Shown: positions 15,536 through 24,500, counted from the stretch's first letter. The stretch is DNA of 41,037 nucleotides from JABMPR01 sp964508765 (GCA_964508765.1 CAZDVD010000023.1:1-41037); one strand, 5' to 3'. A program made the numbers and translations. Notes: generated by a model from the letters alone, not told the origin.

Positions 15536-17380
15536 ATGAATGCTTTTGCTCAACTCGGCCTCAATGATGACATTGTTCAGGCTATTCAAAAACTGGGTTT
15601 TGAAAACCCAACCCCTATTCAGGAAAAGACAATTCCACACTTATTAACCTCAACTCAGGACCTGGTGGCCTTTGCTCAAACAGGAACGGGAAAGACCGGA
15701 GCCTTTGGCTTACCCGCTGTACATCTCACCAAACCTGAAGATAAAAGAACCCAAACACTTATCCTTTGCCCAACCAGAGAACTCTGTATCCAGATATCAA
15801 AGGATTTGAATAATTACGCTAAAAATATCAAGGAAATTGGGATTGTTCCCGTTTATGGTGGGGCTAGTTCCGACACCCAGATCAGGGCTCTGAGAAAAGC
15901 CGCACAAATCGTTGTAGCCACACCTGGTCGAGCTAAAGATTTGATCAAGCGTAAACGACTGCTTCTGGGTAATGTTGAGCGAGTCGTGCTAGATGAAGCT
16001 GACGAAATGCTCAACATGGGTTTCAAGGAAGACTTAGACTTCATTCTCGCTGAGACTTCTGCCACAAAACAGACCCTTCTGTTTTCAGCGACCATGTCCA
16101 GAGAAGTGCAGCGAATGACCAAGACCTATATGGACAATCCCATTGAAATCGCTGCAACCAAGCAGAATACAGGCGCTGTCAATGTTACGCATATTTACTA
16201 CATGGTTCAGGCTAAGAATCGATATGAAGTTCTAAAGCGAATTGCTGATTCAAATCCAAACATTTATGGTCTCGTTTTTTGTCGGACACGTCAAGAAACC
16301 AAGGATACTGCCCACAAATTCATGCACGATGGTTACAATGCTGATGCCTTGCACGGTGAATTATCTCAAGCTCAACGTGATGAGGTCATGGGTAGATTTC
16401 GGGCTAAAAAACTTCAGATTTTGGTGGCGACAGATGTGGCGGCACGTGGTTTGGATATTAACGATCTGACCCATGTGGTGAACTACAACCTGCCTGACGA
16501 TTCGGAAGTCTATATCCATCGGAGTGGTCGAACAGGACGAGCCGGAAAAAAAGGTATCTCTATTGCCATTATTCACACCCGTGAATATGGAAAAATTAGA
16601 TCAATAGAAAACAAGTTCAAGTTAAAGTTTACCAAGGAGCTTGTTCCTACTGGCAAAGATATTTGTTCCAAGCAGTTGTATTCTTTGATTGATAAAATTG
16701 AAAAGGTCGAGGTGGACGATAAGCAGATCGGTCCCTTTATGCCTGCCATTTATGAGAAATTAGAATGGTTAAGTCGCGAAGATCTCATTAAGCATTTTGT
16801 GTCTGCTGAGTTCAACCGTTTCCTCACTTATTACAAGCATGCTGCGGATATTAATGTTTCAGCCAGCGACAAGCCGGAACGAGGAGAGCGCCCCGGCCGA
16901 CGTGATAGAAACAAACGGGGAGAACGTGGTGATAGACAGGATGGCAGTAGTCGTGATAGAAACAAACGTGGCGATAGACCCGATACCAAGCGAGAGCCAG
17001 GTCCTCGAAAAACAACTTTTACCAGGCTATTTATTAACCTGGGTATGAAAAACGATCTGACACCAACACGTTTAATTGGTTTAATTAATAAAACTCTAAA
17101 CTCAAATGAGGCCGATGTAGGTGCCATTGAGATCATGAAGAAGTTTGCCTTCTTCGATATCGAGCAGGGCGTTGTAAATCAACTCGTTGAAAAATTGCAT
17201 GGTCAGGAACATGAGGGTGTTAAAGTTCAATTGGAAGTGTCAACAGACAAGCCAACCCCCCTACCAACGAAAAAGACAAAATTCTCCAAACAAAAAGAGT
17301 ATGGAATGAGTCAGGGCGGCCGAAGAGGTGATCGTGGTAAAAAGAGCGGTTCGAGCCCTCGTAGAAGTCGTAAGAAGTGA
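15536..17380 (+). CDS. deaD: DEAD-box ATP-dependent RNA helicase, DeaD/CsdA type
   Basis: A DEAD-box RNA helicase of about 614 residues that unwinds structured RNA, with expected roles in ribosome assembly and cold adaptation. It has the Q-motif (GFENPTPIQ), motif I AQTGTGKT, the PTREL motif, VLDEADEML (motif II), SAT (motif III), and HRSGRTGRAG (motif VI). After the two RecA domains comes an Arg/Gly/Asp-rich linker near 445-490, then a DbpA-like RNA-binding domain from TRLFINLG onward, and a basic tail. This tail architecture separates it from the RhlE-type gene that follows 9 bases later. Start codon: the ATG at 15536 is chosen over an in-frame TTG 18 bases upstream. Confidence 0.95.
   Translation: MNAFAQLGLNDDIVQAIQKLGFENPTPIQEKTIPHLLTSTQDLVAFAQTGTGKTGAFGLPAVHLTKPEDKRTQTLILCPTRELCIQISKDLNNYAKNIKEIGIVPVYGGASSDTQIRALRKAAQIVVATPGRAKDLIKRKRLLLGNVERVVLDEADEMLNMGFKEDLDFILAETSATKQTLLFSATMSREVQRMTKTYMDNPIEIAATKQNTGAVNVTHIYYMVQAKNRYEVLKRIADSNPNIYGLVFCRTRQETKDTAHKFMHDGYNADALHGELSQAQRDEVMGRFRAKKLQILVATDVAARGLDINDLTHVVNYNLPDDSEVYIHRSGRTGRAGKKGISIAIIHTREYGKIRSIENKFKLKFTKELVPTGKDICSKQLYSLIDKIEKVEVDDKQIGPFMPAIYEKLEWLSREDLIKHFVSAEFNRFLTYYKHAADINVSASDKPERGERPGRRDRNKRGERGDRQDGSSRDRNKRGDRPDTKREPGPRKTTFTRLFINLGMKNDLTPTRLIGLINKTLNSNEADVGAIEIMKKFAFFDIEQGVVNQLVEKLHGQEHEGVKVQLEVSTDKPTPLPTKKTKFSKQKEYGMSQGGRRGDRGKKSGSSPRRSRKK
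16901..16968 (+). repeat. In-frame direct repeat within the DeaD linker
   Basis: The 17-base unit CGTGATAGAAACAAACG occurs at 16901-16917 and again at 16952-16968. The offset is 51 bases, a multiple of three. Both copies encode RDRNKR in the Arg/Asp-rich linker. This is most simply a small in-frame duplication that lengthened the RNA-binding linker. Confidence 0.7.
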
Positions 17381-17389
17381 TCGCCTAGT

Positions 17390-18655
17390 ATGACATTCCA
17401 ACAGTTAGGGGTTATTGACCCAATCCTCAGGGCATTGAGTGCTGAAGGCTATACAAATCCCACACCTATTCAGGAACAATCGATTCCCATTCTTTTGCAT
17501 GGAAAGGATCTTCTCGGTTGTGCTCAGACTGGCACAGGTAAAACAGCGGCTTTTGCAATTCCCATCCTACAGCACCTATACCTAAAGCAAAAGGATCAAC
17601 GGGGACACCGGAGAATTAAAGCGCTGGTCGTAACACCAACTCGTGAACTGGCTATACAGATTGGTGAGAGTTTCAGCGTCTATGGAAAACATACAGGCAT
17701 CAAAAATACCGTCATCTTTGGTGGCGTAAAACAGGGTGCCCAGACCAAAATTCTCCAACGAGGTATTGATGTACTTGTAGCAACCCCTGGACGCCTTCTT
17801 GATCTCATTGGACAGGGATTTATTAATTTAAAGGACGTGGAATACTCAGTCCTGGATGAAGCTGATAGAATGTTGGATATGGGATTTATCCATGATATCA
17901 AAAAACTCATTGCATTATTGCCAGCTAAGCGTCAATCCTTGTTTTTCTCAGCCACCATGCCCCCGGATATTGTGGCACTCTCACGTAAGATTCTAGGTAA
18001 TCCCGAAAAGGTATCTGTGACACCAGATCAGACCACGGCGGAGAAGGTTGAGCAAGTGATATATTTTGTCAGCAAGCCAGGTAAAATAAAACTGCTCATT
18101 CATTTGCTAAATACCATGCCCATGGAATCAGTTCTAGTGTTTTCCAGGACAAAGCATGGAGCCAATAAAATTGTCAAGCTCCTGGATCGGGCTGGTGTTT
18201 CAGCTGAAGCTATTCACAGCAACAAATCACAGACAGCTCGTCAACGAGCATTGGGAAACTTCAAGAACGGGGAGACCAAAGTGTTGGTTGCGACCGATAT
18301 TGCTGCCCGCGGTATAGATGTTGATGATTTATCTCATGTAGTCAATTATGATTTGCCAAACATTTCTGAGACCTATATTCACCGTATTGGGCGGACAGGC
18401 AGAGCAGGTGCCAGCGGTATAGCTATTTCCTTTTGTGATGAGGAAGAAAAAGCCTATCTCCGTGATATCGAAAAATTGATCAAGCAAAAAATCGATATAG
18501 TAAGAGAGCATCCATTTGTGAATTATGAGCCTGAAGTAGCGGCCAAAGATGCAGCCGTGCCATATGGATTGCGGAAAAAGTCAAAACCTGCCAATTCCGG
18601 TGGTGGTGGCAGTCGACCCAAGCGCCGTCGACCTTCTGGACGAAGAACACCCTAA
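17390..18655 (+). CDS. rhlE: DEAD-box ATP-dependent RNA helicase, RhlE type
   Basis: A 421-residue DEAD-box RNA helicase with a compact two-RecA-domain core. Motifs are the Q-motif GYTNPTPIQ, AQTGTGKT, PTRELA, VLDEADRMLDMGF, FFSATMP and HRIGRTGRAG. The DRMLDMGFIHD form and the short basic, Gly-rich tail (KSKPANSGGGGS, then RPKRRR) are those of RhlE. It has no DbpA-type domain. RhlE-type enzymes assist ribosome maturation and RNA turnover. It starts 9 bases after the deaD stop, so the two helicases are almost certainly one transcription unit. Confidence 0.95.
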   Translation: MTFQQLGVIDPILRALSAEGYTNPTPIQEQSIPILLHGKDLLGCAQTGTGKTAAFAIPILQHLYLKQKDQRGHRRIKALVVTPTRELAIQIGESFSVYGKHTGIKNTVIFGGVKQGAQTKILQRGIDVLVATPGRLLDLIGQGFINLKDVEYSVLDEADRMLDMGFIHDIKKLIALLPAKRQSLFFSATMPPDIVALSRKILGNPEKVSVTPDQTTAEKVEQVIYFVSKPGKIKLLIHLLNTMPMESVLVFSRTKHGANKIVKLLDRAGVSAEAIHSNKSQTARQRALGNFKNGETKVLVATDIAARGIDVDDLSHVVNYDLPNISETYIHRIGRTGRAGASGIAISFCDEEEKAYLRDIEKLIKQKIDIVREHPFVNYEPEVAAKDAAVPYGLRKKSKPANSGGGGSRPKRRRPSGRRTP

Positions 18656-18660
18656 GAAAA

Positions 18661-18680
18661 AGCGCCCAGTTGCTGGCGCT
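18661..18680. terminator. GC-rich hairpin after rhlE
   Basis: AGCGCC at 18661-18666 pairs with GGCGCT at 18675-18680 around an 8-base loop, starting 5 bases after the rhlE stop. In the minus orientation the stem is followed by TTTTT, the layout of an intrinsic terminator. In the plus orientation, that of the genes here, no T-run follows. It may still slow polymerase or protect the helicase mRNA 3' end. Confidence 0.45.
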
Positions 18681-18738
18681 CAAATTCCATCTATTTGGAT
18701 TAATTATCGTATCCTCTGATAATGATGGAGAATAATAA

Positions 18739-19170
18739 TTGAGAATATGGTCGATCCATCCAAAGTATCTGGATAGCAAAGGATTGGTCGCCCTCTGGCG
18801 GGAAACCTTACTGGCAAAACATGTCCTCGAAGGCAAAACCAGGGGATATCGGAATCATCCACAATTGGATCGCTTTAAGAAAGCTCCTGCACCACATCAC
18901 CTCATCAATCAATATCTTGCGAAGGTTCACGAGGAATCTGTCAATCGGGCCTATCATTTCGACTCAAGCAAAATAGACAGGAATTTTGAAGTCGGATTTC
19001 TCGATGTTACCCAGGGACAACTGGAATATGAGTGGAAGCACTTAATGAGTAAACTCCAGGTGAGAGATGCAGACAAATATCATTCTAACGCACAATTTGA
19101 TTCAATTGATCCACATCCGCTCTTTCGCGTTGTCCCAGGAGAGGTCGAGAACTGGGAAATCCTGAAGTAA
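18739..19170 (+). CDS. Pyrimidine dimer DNA glycosylase (T4 endonuclease V-like)
   Basis: A 143-residue member of the pyrimidine-dimer DNA glycosylase family (Pfam Pyr_excise), related to T4 endonuclease V (DenV). Such enzymes start base-excision repair of UV-induced cyclobutane dimers. The N-terminus RIWSIHPKYLDSKGLVALWRE is the hallmark of the cellular branch, followed by LLAKHVLEGKTRGYRNHPQL near 24-43. The conserved Glu near residue 22 (ALWRE) corresponds to the catalytic-residue region. The start is a TTG at 18739 with GGAG eight bases upstream; no ATG is available in a sensible place. Residues after about 85 are less conserved. Confidence 0.85.
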   Translation: MRIWSIHPKYLDSKGLVALWRETLLAKHVLEGKTRGYRNHPQLDRFKKAPAPHHLINQYLAKVHEESVNRAYHFDSSKIDRNFEVGFLDVTQGQLEYEWKHLMSKLQVRDADKYHSNAQFDSIDPHPLFRVVPGEVENWEILK

Positions 19171-19314
19171 TGGATTGTGAATCTTCACATTTTGTAAGTG
19201 ACCACGCTGAACTTCAAAGAGCTCTTAGGGAATTATTGCTTGATCTACAATAGGTTCAAGTAAATTGATGGCGTCGCAAAGAAGGCAAATGAAGAGTGGG
19301 TCTCAATACAGTCA

Positions 19315-19344
19315 TTGACCTATCTGGATACAAAACGAATAAAT
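19315..19344 (+). promoter_or_regulatory. Possible tpx promoter
   Basis: TTGACC at 19315-19320 and ATAAAT at 19339-19344 are 18 bases apart and lie just upstream of the thiol peroxidase gene, which has AAGGA nine bases before its ATG. The -10 is weak. The roughly 145 bases before it, after the glycosylase gene, show no coding frame I trust. Confidence 0.35.
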
Positions 19345-19365
19345 CATTAATAAGGAATATATAAT

Positions 19366-19866
19366 ATGGCTACTATTACATTAAGAGACAATCCCATCCA
19401 TACCAGTGGTGAACTTCCTGAAGTAGAAAGTGAGGCAAAAGATTTTGAGCTTGTAGCAAAAAATCTAGCTCGAGTATCATTAGCAGACTTTGAAGGTTCA
19501 AGATTGGTACTTAATATTTTCCCCAGTCTTGATACGGGAACCTGTGCGGCTTCTGTCAGATATTTCAATGAGCTGGCTGGTAAGCTGGCTGATACCAAGG
19601 TTCTGTGCATCTCAAGAGACACACCCTTTGCACAATCCCGTTTTTGTGGGGCAGAAGGACTTGAGAATGTGCAGACCCTTTCAGATTTTGAGACTGGTGA
19701 ATTTGGTAAGAACTATGGTCTGCTGTTGATTGATGGTCCGATGAAAGGTTTTCTTTCAAGGGTTGTCATTGTTGTGGGTGTCGATGGAAAAGTGGAATAC
19801 ACACAACAGGTTCCAGTTTTATCTGATGAGCCAAATTATGATGAGGTTGTCGCCAAACTGGGATAA
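19366..19866 (+). CDS. tpx: Thiol peroxidase (Tpx)
   Basis: A 166-residue atypical 2-Cys peroxiredoxin of the Tpx class that reduces hydrogen and lipid peroxides using thioredoxin. The peroxidatic cysteine is C60 in IFPSLDTGTCAASVR (51-65). The resolving cysteine is C94 in PFAQSRFCGAEGL (87-99). Both positions and their flanks match E. coli Tpx, as does the full length. The protein has no signal peptide; the enzyme is normally soluble. It is a single-gene unit, with its own likely promoter and a strong hairpin terminator 26 bases after the stop. Confidence 0.97.
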   Translation: MATITLRDNPIHTSGELPEVESEAKDFELVAKNLARVSLADFEGSRLVLNIFPSLDTGTCAASVRYFNELAGKLADTKVLCISRDTPFAQSRFCGAEGLENVQTLSDFETGEFGKNYGLLLIDGPMKGFLSRVVIVVGVDGKVEYTQQVPVLSDEPNYDEVVAKLG

Positions 19867-19892
19867 TATCTTTCATAAAACGGCATACAATT

Positions 19893-19941
19893 AATCGCCT
19901 CTCTATTACCATGAAGTACCACGGGAAATAGTGAGGCGGTT
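19893..19941 (+). terminator. Hairpin terminator downstream of tpx
   Basis: Arms 19893-19907 and 19927-19941 pair over 15 positions: 13 Watson-Crick pairs, one G-U and one mismatch. The core is CGCCTC against GAGGCG, and the loop is 19 bases. A short T-rich stretch (TCTATTTG) follows. Position just after tpx and stem strength make an intrinsic terminator the best reading, although the T-run is imperfect. Confidence 0.6.
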
Positions 19942-19992
19942 TCTATTTGAGCGATACATGGGGTGGATAGGCATCATACTGAGGTATACACA

Positions 19993-21674
19993 ATGAGTTT
20001 TAGCAGTTTTATCAACAGAGGTGTTTTATCTATTGTGGGGATATCACTATTCCTCTCTTCGGCTGCAAGTAAAACTTGGTCCGGAGATACTTTGAGGCTT
20101 AATCCAATCACCTTTAAGAACCCTAGCCCTGTCGGTTGGAATGTTCAGTATAAAGCGATGGTGAACTTCCCGATGATGATACCCAATGGTCACAAATACT
20201 CATGGTTCAAACATTAAAGTGTGATTCAGCTACAGCAGGGGATAAATATCCCTGTGGGGAATGGGATTACATCTGGAACACTTTTATTGAAGTGCCGCAA
20301 GGAGATAGTGTTGAGGTATTCACACTTGGATCTTTTGTTACACCCTATGGGAAGCGCTTGGAGTTGGGTGGTGAGAAAGGCTGGGAATGGGTTTATGACA
20401 TTACAGAGTATGCACCATTACTGAGCGGTGAGCGGGAACTAATCACAGGCAACAATCAAGAATTGCTCAACTTGGAGTTTTTATTTGTCAAGGGAAACCC
20501 TACCAGGGATGTAATCTCTGTTGAAAATGTATATCCTTATGGGGAATATAAATATGAGTATCTGGCCACTGATAGTTTATTAAAACTGCAGGATCTTGTT
20601 TTATCAAAAGAGGCAGTCGCCTTTCGGTTAAAGGCAACTATATCAGGACATGGTCATGCAGGTCCTGATAATTGTTGTGAGTGGGACAGTAAAACTCACA
20701 CTTACAGATTGAATGGATGGGAGACATACAGGTGGAATGTTTGGAAAGATTGTGGCAATAATCCCATTTATCCCCAGGGTGGGACATGGCCATTTGATAG
20801 AGCTGGCTGGTGCCCGGGTACAAAGGTGGATGAATATGAGTTTGAGATCACACCAAAAGTTTCCCCTGGTGACACCATCACTCTGGATTATGATATTGAG
20901 CCCTTTAGAGAAAATGGTGAAAAAGAAGGCACTTTCAGAATGAGTCATCAACTTTTCAGTTATGGTCCACCAAATTTCAATTATGACGTAGCTGTGGTAG
21001 ATATTGTTGTCCCTAATGGGGAAGATATATACTCAAGGATGAACCCTAGTGGTGGCAATCCATTGATTGTCATTCAAAATCGTGGGAGATTTGATCTAAA
21101 GGAGTTATCTGTTCAATACGGTATTCGAGGGCGAAGAAGGCAAAAATACCGTTGGAGTGGAAAACTGGAGTTTCTCCAGTCGACTGAGATAACACTACCT
21201 GCATTGCATTGGAAGAAAATGAAGGAATCGGGTGTTTTTGAGGTTGAGGTGCTCACATCCAAAGGGATAGTAGATAAATACCCAGCAAATAATGATTTGA
21301 TTTCTCATTTTCAGAAACCACAATCTTTACCACAAGAGCTTATATTATCCATCCAGACAAATAATCTTGGCCGAGTAGCAGAAAATAAATATGCCATTAG
21401 TGATGCCACAGGAATGATATGGTATGACCAGAATGAGTTTAAAGATAGTACAAGCTATCGCCTGCCAATTGAACTATCAAAGGGGAGCTATCAGTTTAAG
21501 TTTACAGATGACATGGAAGATGGTATATCGCGTCATTTGTGGAATCGGAACACAGCTCCAGATCAGGTTGGGATAAATGGTCTTGTACAAATTGAATCTG
21601 TTGCTGGAGATACACTGGTAACTTTCCCGTCTGATTTTGGCCAGGAATTATTGTTGAATTTTATTGTGGAATAA
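19993..21674 (+). pseudogene. PNGase F-like N-glycosidase, frameshifted
   Basis: A peptide-N4-(N-acetyl-beta-glucosaminyl)asparagine amidase F-like enzyme, which in known cases removes N-linked glycans from glycoproteins. It starts at the ATG at 19993 (GAGGT seven bases upstream) with a signal peptide of about 25 residues. The frame is lost at the CCC run at 20169-20171. Adding one base there gives VNFP followed by DDDTQWSQILMVQTLKCD and a 560-residue protein. The downstream frame is open from before 20160 to 21674. Conserved parts are CGEWDYIWNTF, GHGHAGP, CCEWDSKTHT and FDRAGWCPG, matching PNGase F, including acidic residues equivalent to those I recall as catalytic (Asp60, Glu206). A C-terminal beta-rich extension follows. 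Its 3' end overlaps the convergent waaA-like gene by 14 bases. Confidence 0.8.
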
Positions 21675-22932
21675 GGGACTGAAGCAGGGGCTCATTATTA
21701 ATGATTTTGTCAGTAGCTCCTAGACGTTGGTTCACAAATATTTCAATATTTCCAGAGAGTACATCAATGTCTTCTTGAGGCTGCGTTAAAAATGTCGATA
21801 GTTCCTTCGCCTCAATTACAACAGTAGACAATTTATCATTAACCAATTCTATAGCCTCTGCCAGGATATCATACTTGGGTCCATGGGCGCTAGGCACATG
21901 ATATATGGCGGCTTCTGTTACTGAGTGTACGCCGGCGCCAAATCCAGCACCAATAAATGCCAGATCGGCATATTTGTAGAGATCAGCCAGCTGTCCAACA
22001 CTATCCCAAATGATCACTGACTCACCATTAAACTGATCAATCTCGGAATTACGAATTGATTTGATCTTGTTTCTGTAGAGTTCGGTTTCCCATGGGATAA
22101 GATCTCGTTCAGCTGTTTCATGGGGGACAATAATATGCATGTAGGACTTATCAGACACGGCTTGTGTGATGGCGGATGTAATAATATTCAAGTCCGAACC
22201 ACCCACCGAACCATACACTATGACTCGTCGGTCAGAGAGTATGTACTCACTTATCAACATTTTTGAATTCTTTTTAGCTCTTTCATGAACTTGATCGAAC
22301 CGTGAGTCACCCACAACTTTGATGGGACCCGAATATATCGTCTCAAGCAAGGATTTGAGTTCCGCAGATCCAGCATACATCTGATTGATTTGTTTGAAAA
22401 CCAGTGCATTGACCCCACGAATACCTGGAAGCAGTCGTTTAGAATCCTGATACAGGTTGGCATTGATCAATATGCTTCTGATCTGGTTTCTGTGTAGTGA
22501 TAACTGAAGATTAGGCCAGATATCGTGCCTTGTGTTAATAAATAAATCGGGTTTGAGAAGTGTTACGAAACGATTCACTCGTGAATATAGGTCCCATGGC
22601 AGGAAGCTCACCCCATGGAAGACTTTATTCTGTGAGGCTTTATAATAAATGGTTGATGAGGTGAAGGTCTGAAATATGTAGATATCCATCTTAGATAGAC
22701 GGGATAAAACAGGGCGCATTTGTTCAAACTCACCAGCTGAAGCTGCATGAGTCCAAACAACAGGTTTTGGATTGGTTTTAACAAGTTCTCTGAAAGACAA
22801 AACTCTACGAGTTATATCTTTCTGCCCTGTTAAACTTCCACCAAGTTTATCATTAAAGTAGGCAAGTACCCAGACAATGGGAAAAGATAAATAAATGAGA
22901 AGATTGTAAAAAGAATAGAAAAGTGTTTTCAT
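21661..22932 (-). CDS. WaaA-like (GT30) 3-deoxy-ulosonate transferase
   Basis: A 423-residue homologue of Kdo transferase WaaA/KdtA, which uses a CMP-activated ulosonic acid at the inner membrane. The N-terminal hydrophobic segment (about 5-25) is an anchor. The catalytic-Glu motif is WTHAASAGEFEQMRP near residues 59-73, the equivalent of SVGE. RHDIWPNLQ near 133-141 matches the ELWPNL block, and NANLYQDSKR follows. The C-terminal GT-B domain has GSVGGSDLN, the GQLADLYKYADLAF block and GFGAGVHSVTEAA, a variant of GGHNPLEPA. Its ATG overlaps the stop of the KdsC-like gene by 4 bases, placing it in the nonulosonate operon. Donor may therefore be CMP-KDN/CMP-sialate rather than CMP-Kdo; ordinary Kdo transfer remains possible. 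Confidence 0.85.
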   Translation of the reverse strand: MKTLFYSFYNLLIYLSFPIVWVLAYFNDKLGGSLTGQKDITRRVLSFRELVKTNPKPVVWTHAASAGEFEQMRPVLSRLSKMDIYIFQTFTSSTIYYKASQNKVFHGVSFLPWDLYSRVNRFVTLLKPDLFINTRHDIWPNLQLSLHRNQIRSILINANLYQDSKRLLPGIRGVNALVFKQINQMYAGSAELKSLLETIYSGPIKVVGDSRFDQVHERAKKNSKMLISEYILSDRRVIVYGSVGGSDLNIITSAITQAVSDKSYMHIIVPHETAERDLIPWETELYRNKIKSIRNSEIDQFNGESVIIWDSVGQLADLYKYADLAFIGAGFGAGVHSVTEAAIYHVPSAHGPKYDILAEAIELVNDKLSTVVIEAKELSTFLTQPQEDIDVLSGNIEIFVNQRLGATDKIINNEPLLQSLIPQ

Positions 22933-23426
22933 TGTTGAGATGCTATGATGAGATCTGCAAACTCTCGAAAAGCTCCATCGCCACCAGCTCGACTCAATAA
23001 AATATCTGGCTTTAAAATATGGAATGCCGGTGTGCTGGATGGGGCTGCAGTGAGACCCGCTACCTGCATTACAGTGTAGTCGTTAATGTCGTCACCGATA
23101 TAGGCGACCTCAGAGGGCGTTAGCTTGTATTTATTTAGGAGTGTTTCAAATACTTCAAGCTTATCATGAACACCAAGAAACACATCCTTGATTTTGAGCT
23201 TCTCAGCTCTGCGGGCCACAGGTTGGGAATTTTCCCCTGTAATGATGGCTGTTATTATGTTGGCTTTGGTTAATAGAGCGGTTCCCATGCCGTCATAATA
23301 ACTGAATGCTTTCATCACCTCACCATCTCCAGTGTAATAGATCTTTGCATCTGTCCAGACGCCATCGATATCTGTTACTACTAATTTAATTTTGTGGGCT
23401 TTTTCCTGAAGTTGTTCAGAAATCAT
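22929..23426 (-). CDS. KdsC-type HAD phosphatase (ulosonate-9- or 8-phosphate)
   Basis: A 165-residue C0-type HAD phosphatase. The catalytic pair D19 and D21 lies in VVTDIDGVWTD, and the later motifs are ITGENS, a Lys in GVHDKLEVFE, and the metal-binding IGDDINDY. The C-terminal tail GGDGAFREF caps the neighbouring subunit's active site in this tetrameric family. The family includes Kdo-8-P phosphatase (KdsC) and KDN-9-P phosphatase. The DIDGVWTD and GxGxFREF forms resemble my recollection of the Bacteroides KDN-9-P enzyme. The chosen ATG has AGGAG five bases upstream; a GTG two codons earlier lies inside that site. It sits between neuB (24 bases upstream) and waaA-like (4-base overlap). Confidence 0.87.
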   Translation of the reverse strand: MISEQLQEKAHKIKLVVTDIDGVWTDAKIYYTGDGEVMKAFSYYDGMGTALLTKANIITAIITGENSQPVARRAEKLKIKDVFLGVHDKLEVFETLLNKYKLTPSEVAYIGDDINDYTVMQVAGLTAAPSSTPAFHILKPDILLSRAGGDGAFREFADLIIASQQ

Positions 23427-23450
23427 TGTCACTCCTGAGGAATGTTTATA

Positions 23451-24500
23451 TTACCAGTTGATGTATTCGTCTTTAAGCACAACGTCTGCATCGATATCTT
23501 TTAAGACAGACCGCCCAATGAGTTCATCCATACGTGCAGGTGAGATGCCTGTTCCTGGACCTTTTGTGGTAAGCATATCTCTCGTGAGAACCGTACCAAA
23601 GGGTATATCCACCATAGATACGATGCTTTTCGCTAATTTTTTGAAGATGGGTGCTTCAGACTCTTGGACTTGCTTAATGGTTCCTCCCATAGCTGATTCA
23701 ATATGACGAATATCCCTAACCAGTTTTGCAAAGCCGCCAGGCTCTAGAGATGCGGCATGATCGCCACCCTTCATCGTCCGATCAAGAGTGAAATGGCGTT
23801 CAACAATTTTTGCACCTAAGGCAACAGCGGCTTCCGTGATAGCGATCCCTAATTCGTGACCCGAATAACCAATTACCGCTTCTGGAAAGCTTTGCTTGAA
23901 GGTGTGAATCACGCCCAGGTTAATTTCTTCAAATACAGATGGATATGTTGAAGTACACTGAAGAATACAGAGCGGGACCTGAAATGGCTTTATTGCATTC
24001 ACTGCAGTTTCCACCATCTCCATGCTAGCCATTCCCGTGGAAATTATCATGGGCTTATTCTTTTTAGCCGTATGTACCAGTAGGGGAATATTGGTTAAAT
24101 CAGCAGAAGCCATTTTATAAAATGGAACGCCTAGGTTATCCAGAAAATCTATACTCTCCTCATCCCACCCTGAGGCGATAAAATCGACTCTGTGCTCTTC
24201 TGCGAAAGTTTTAAGCTTATGATAATCACTCTCTGATAGTTCCAGAGCCTTTTTGTGTTCTCCATAAGTTTTGCCAAAAGAATTTCGGTTATCGTAAGGC
24301 ATCTCAAGACCTTCATGGGTCAGAATGCGTTTTATGGTACGCTTTTGAAATTTGACAGCATTGGCACCAGCATCAGCTGATTCTTTGATAAGCTTTTTAG
24401 CAATCTCGACTTCACCCTGGTGATTGATTCCAATTTCAGCGATGATATAAGTTGGTTCACTTCCACCTACGGTTTGTGAACCCAGTTGTAAAGTTGGCAA
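23451..24500 (-). CDS. neuB: Nonulosonate synthase, NeuB/NANS type
   Basis: A synthase of about 349 residues condensing PEP with a mannose-type sugar to form a nine-carbon nonulosonic acid. The N-terminal TIM barrel has IIAEIGINHQG near 19-29, KFQKR, SFGKTYGEHK, a STGMASME block, LQCTSTYP, GYSGHE and VERHFTLDRTMKGGDH followed by AASLEPGG. The C-terminal SAF (antifreeze-like) domain runs from about 285. The SFGKTYGEHK and KGGDH motifs resemble human NANS, which uses ManNAc-6-P, more than meningococcal NeuB. I infer a 9-phosphate product, fitting the phosphatase next door. A TTG with GGAGG five bases upstream is chosen as start; a GTG at 24512 is the alternative. Confidence 0.93.
   Translation of the reverse strand: MPTLQLGSQTVGGSEPTYIIAEIGINHQGEVEIAKKLIKESADAGANAVKFQKRTIKRILTHEGLEMPYDNRNSFGKTYGEHKKALELSESDYHKLKTFAEEHRVDFIASGWDEESIDFLDNLGVPFYKMASADLTNIPLLVHTAKKNKPMIISTGMASMEMVETAVNAIKPFQVPLCILQCTSTYPSVFEEINLGVIHTFKQSFPEAVIGYSGHELGIAITEAAVALGAKIVERHFTLDRTMKGGDHAASLEPGGFAKLVRDIRHIESAMGGTIKQVQESEAPIFKKLAKSIVSMVDIPFGTVLTRDMLTTKGPGTGISPARMDELIGRSVLKDIDADVVLKDEYINW

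Noticed and set aside
16901..16968. Repeats that might suggest a CRISPR array
   Set aside because: Only two 17-base copies, in frame inside the DeaD coding sequence, encoding the same RDRNKR; a small coding duplication explains them.
18661..18680. A terminator for a minus-strand transcript
   Set aside because: The T-run is on the minus side, but there is no minus-strand gene on the right within reach, so it is kept only as a hairpin after rhlE.
20202..21674. An independent 490-residue gene starting at the ATG at 20202
   Set aside because: Homology to the PNGase F family continues upstream of that ATG in the same frame (TQWSQIL), no ribosome site precedes it, and the signal peptide is on the preceding frame. 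It is the rest of one broken gene.
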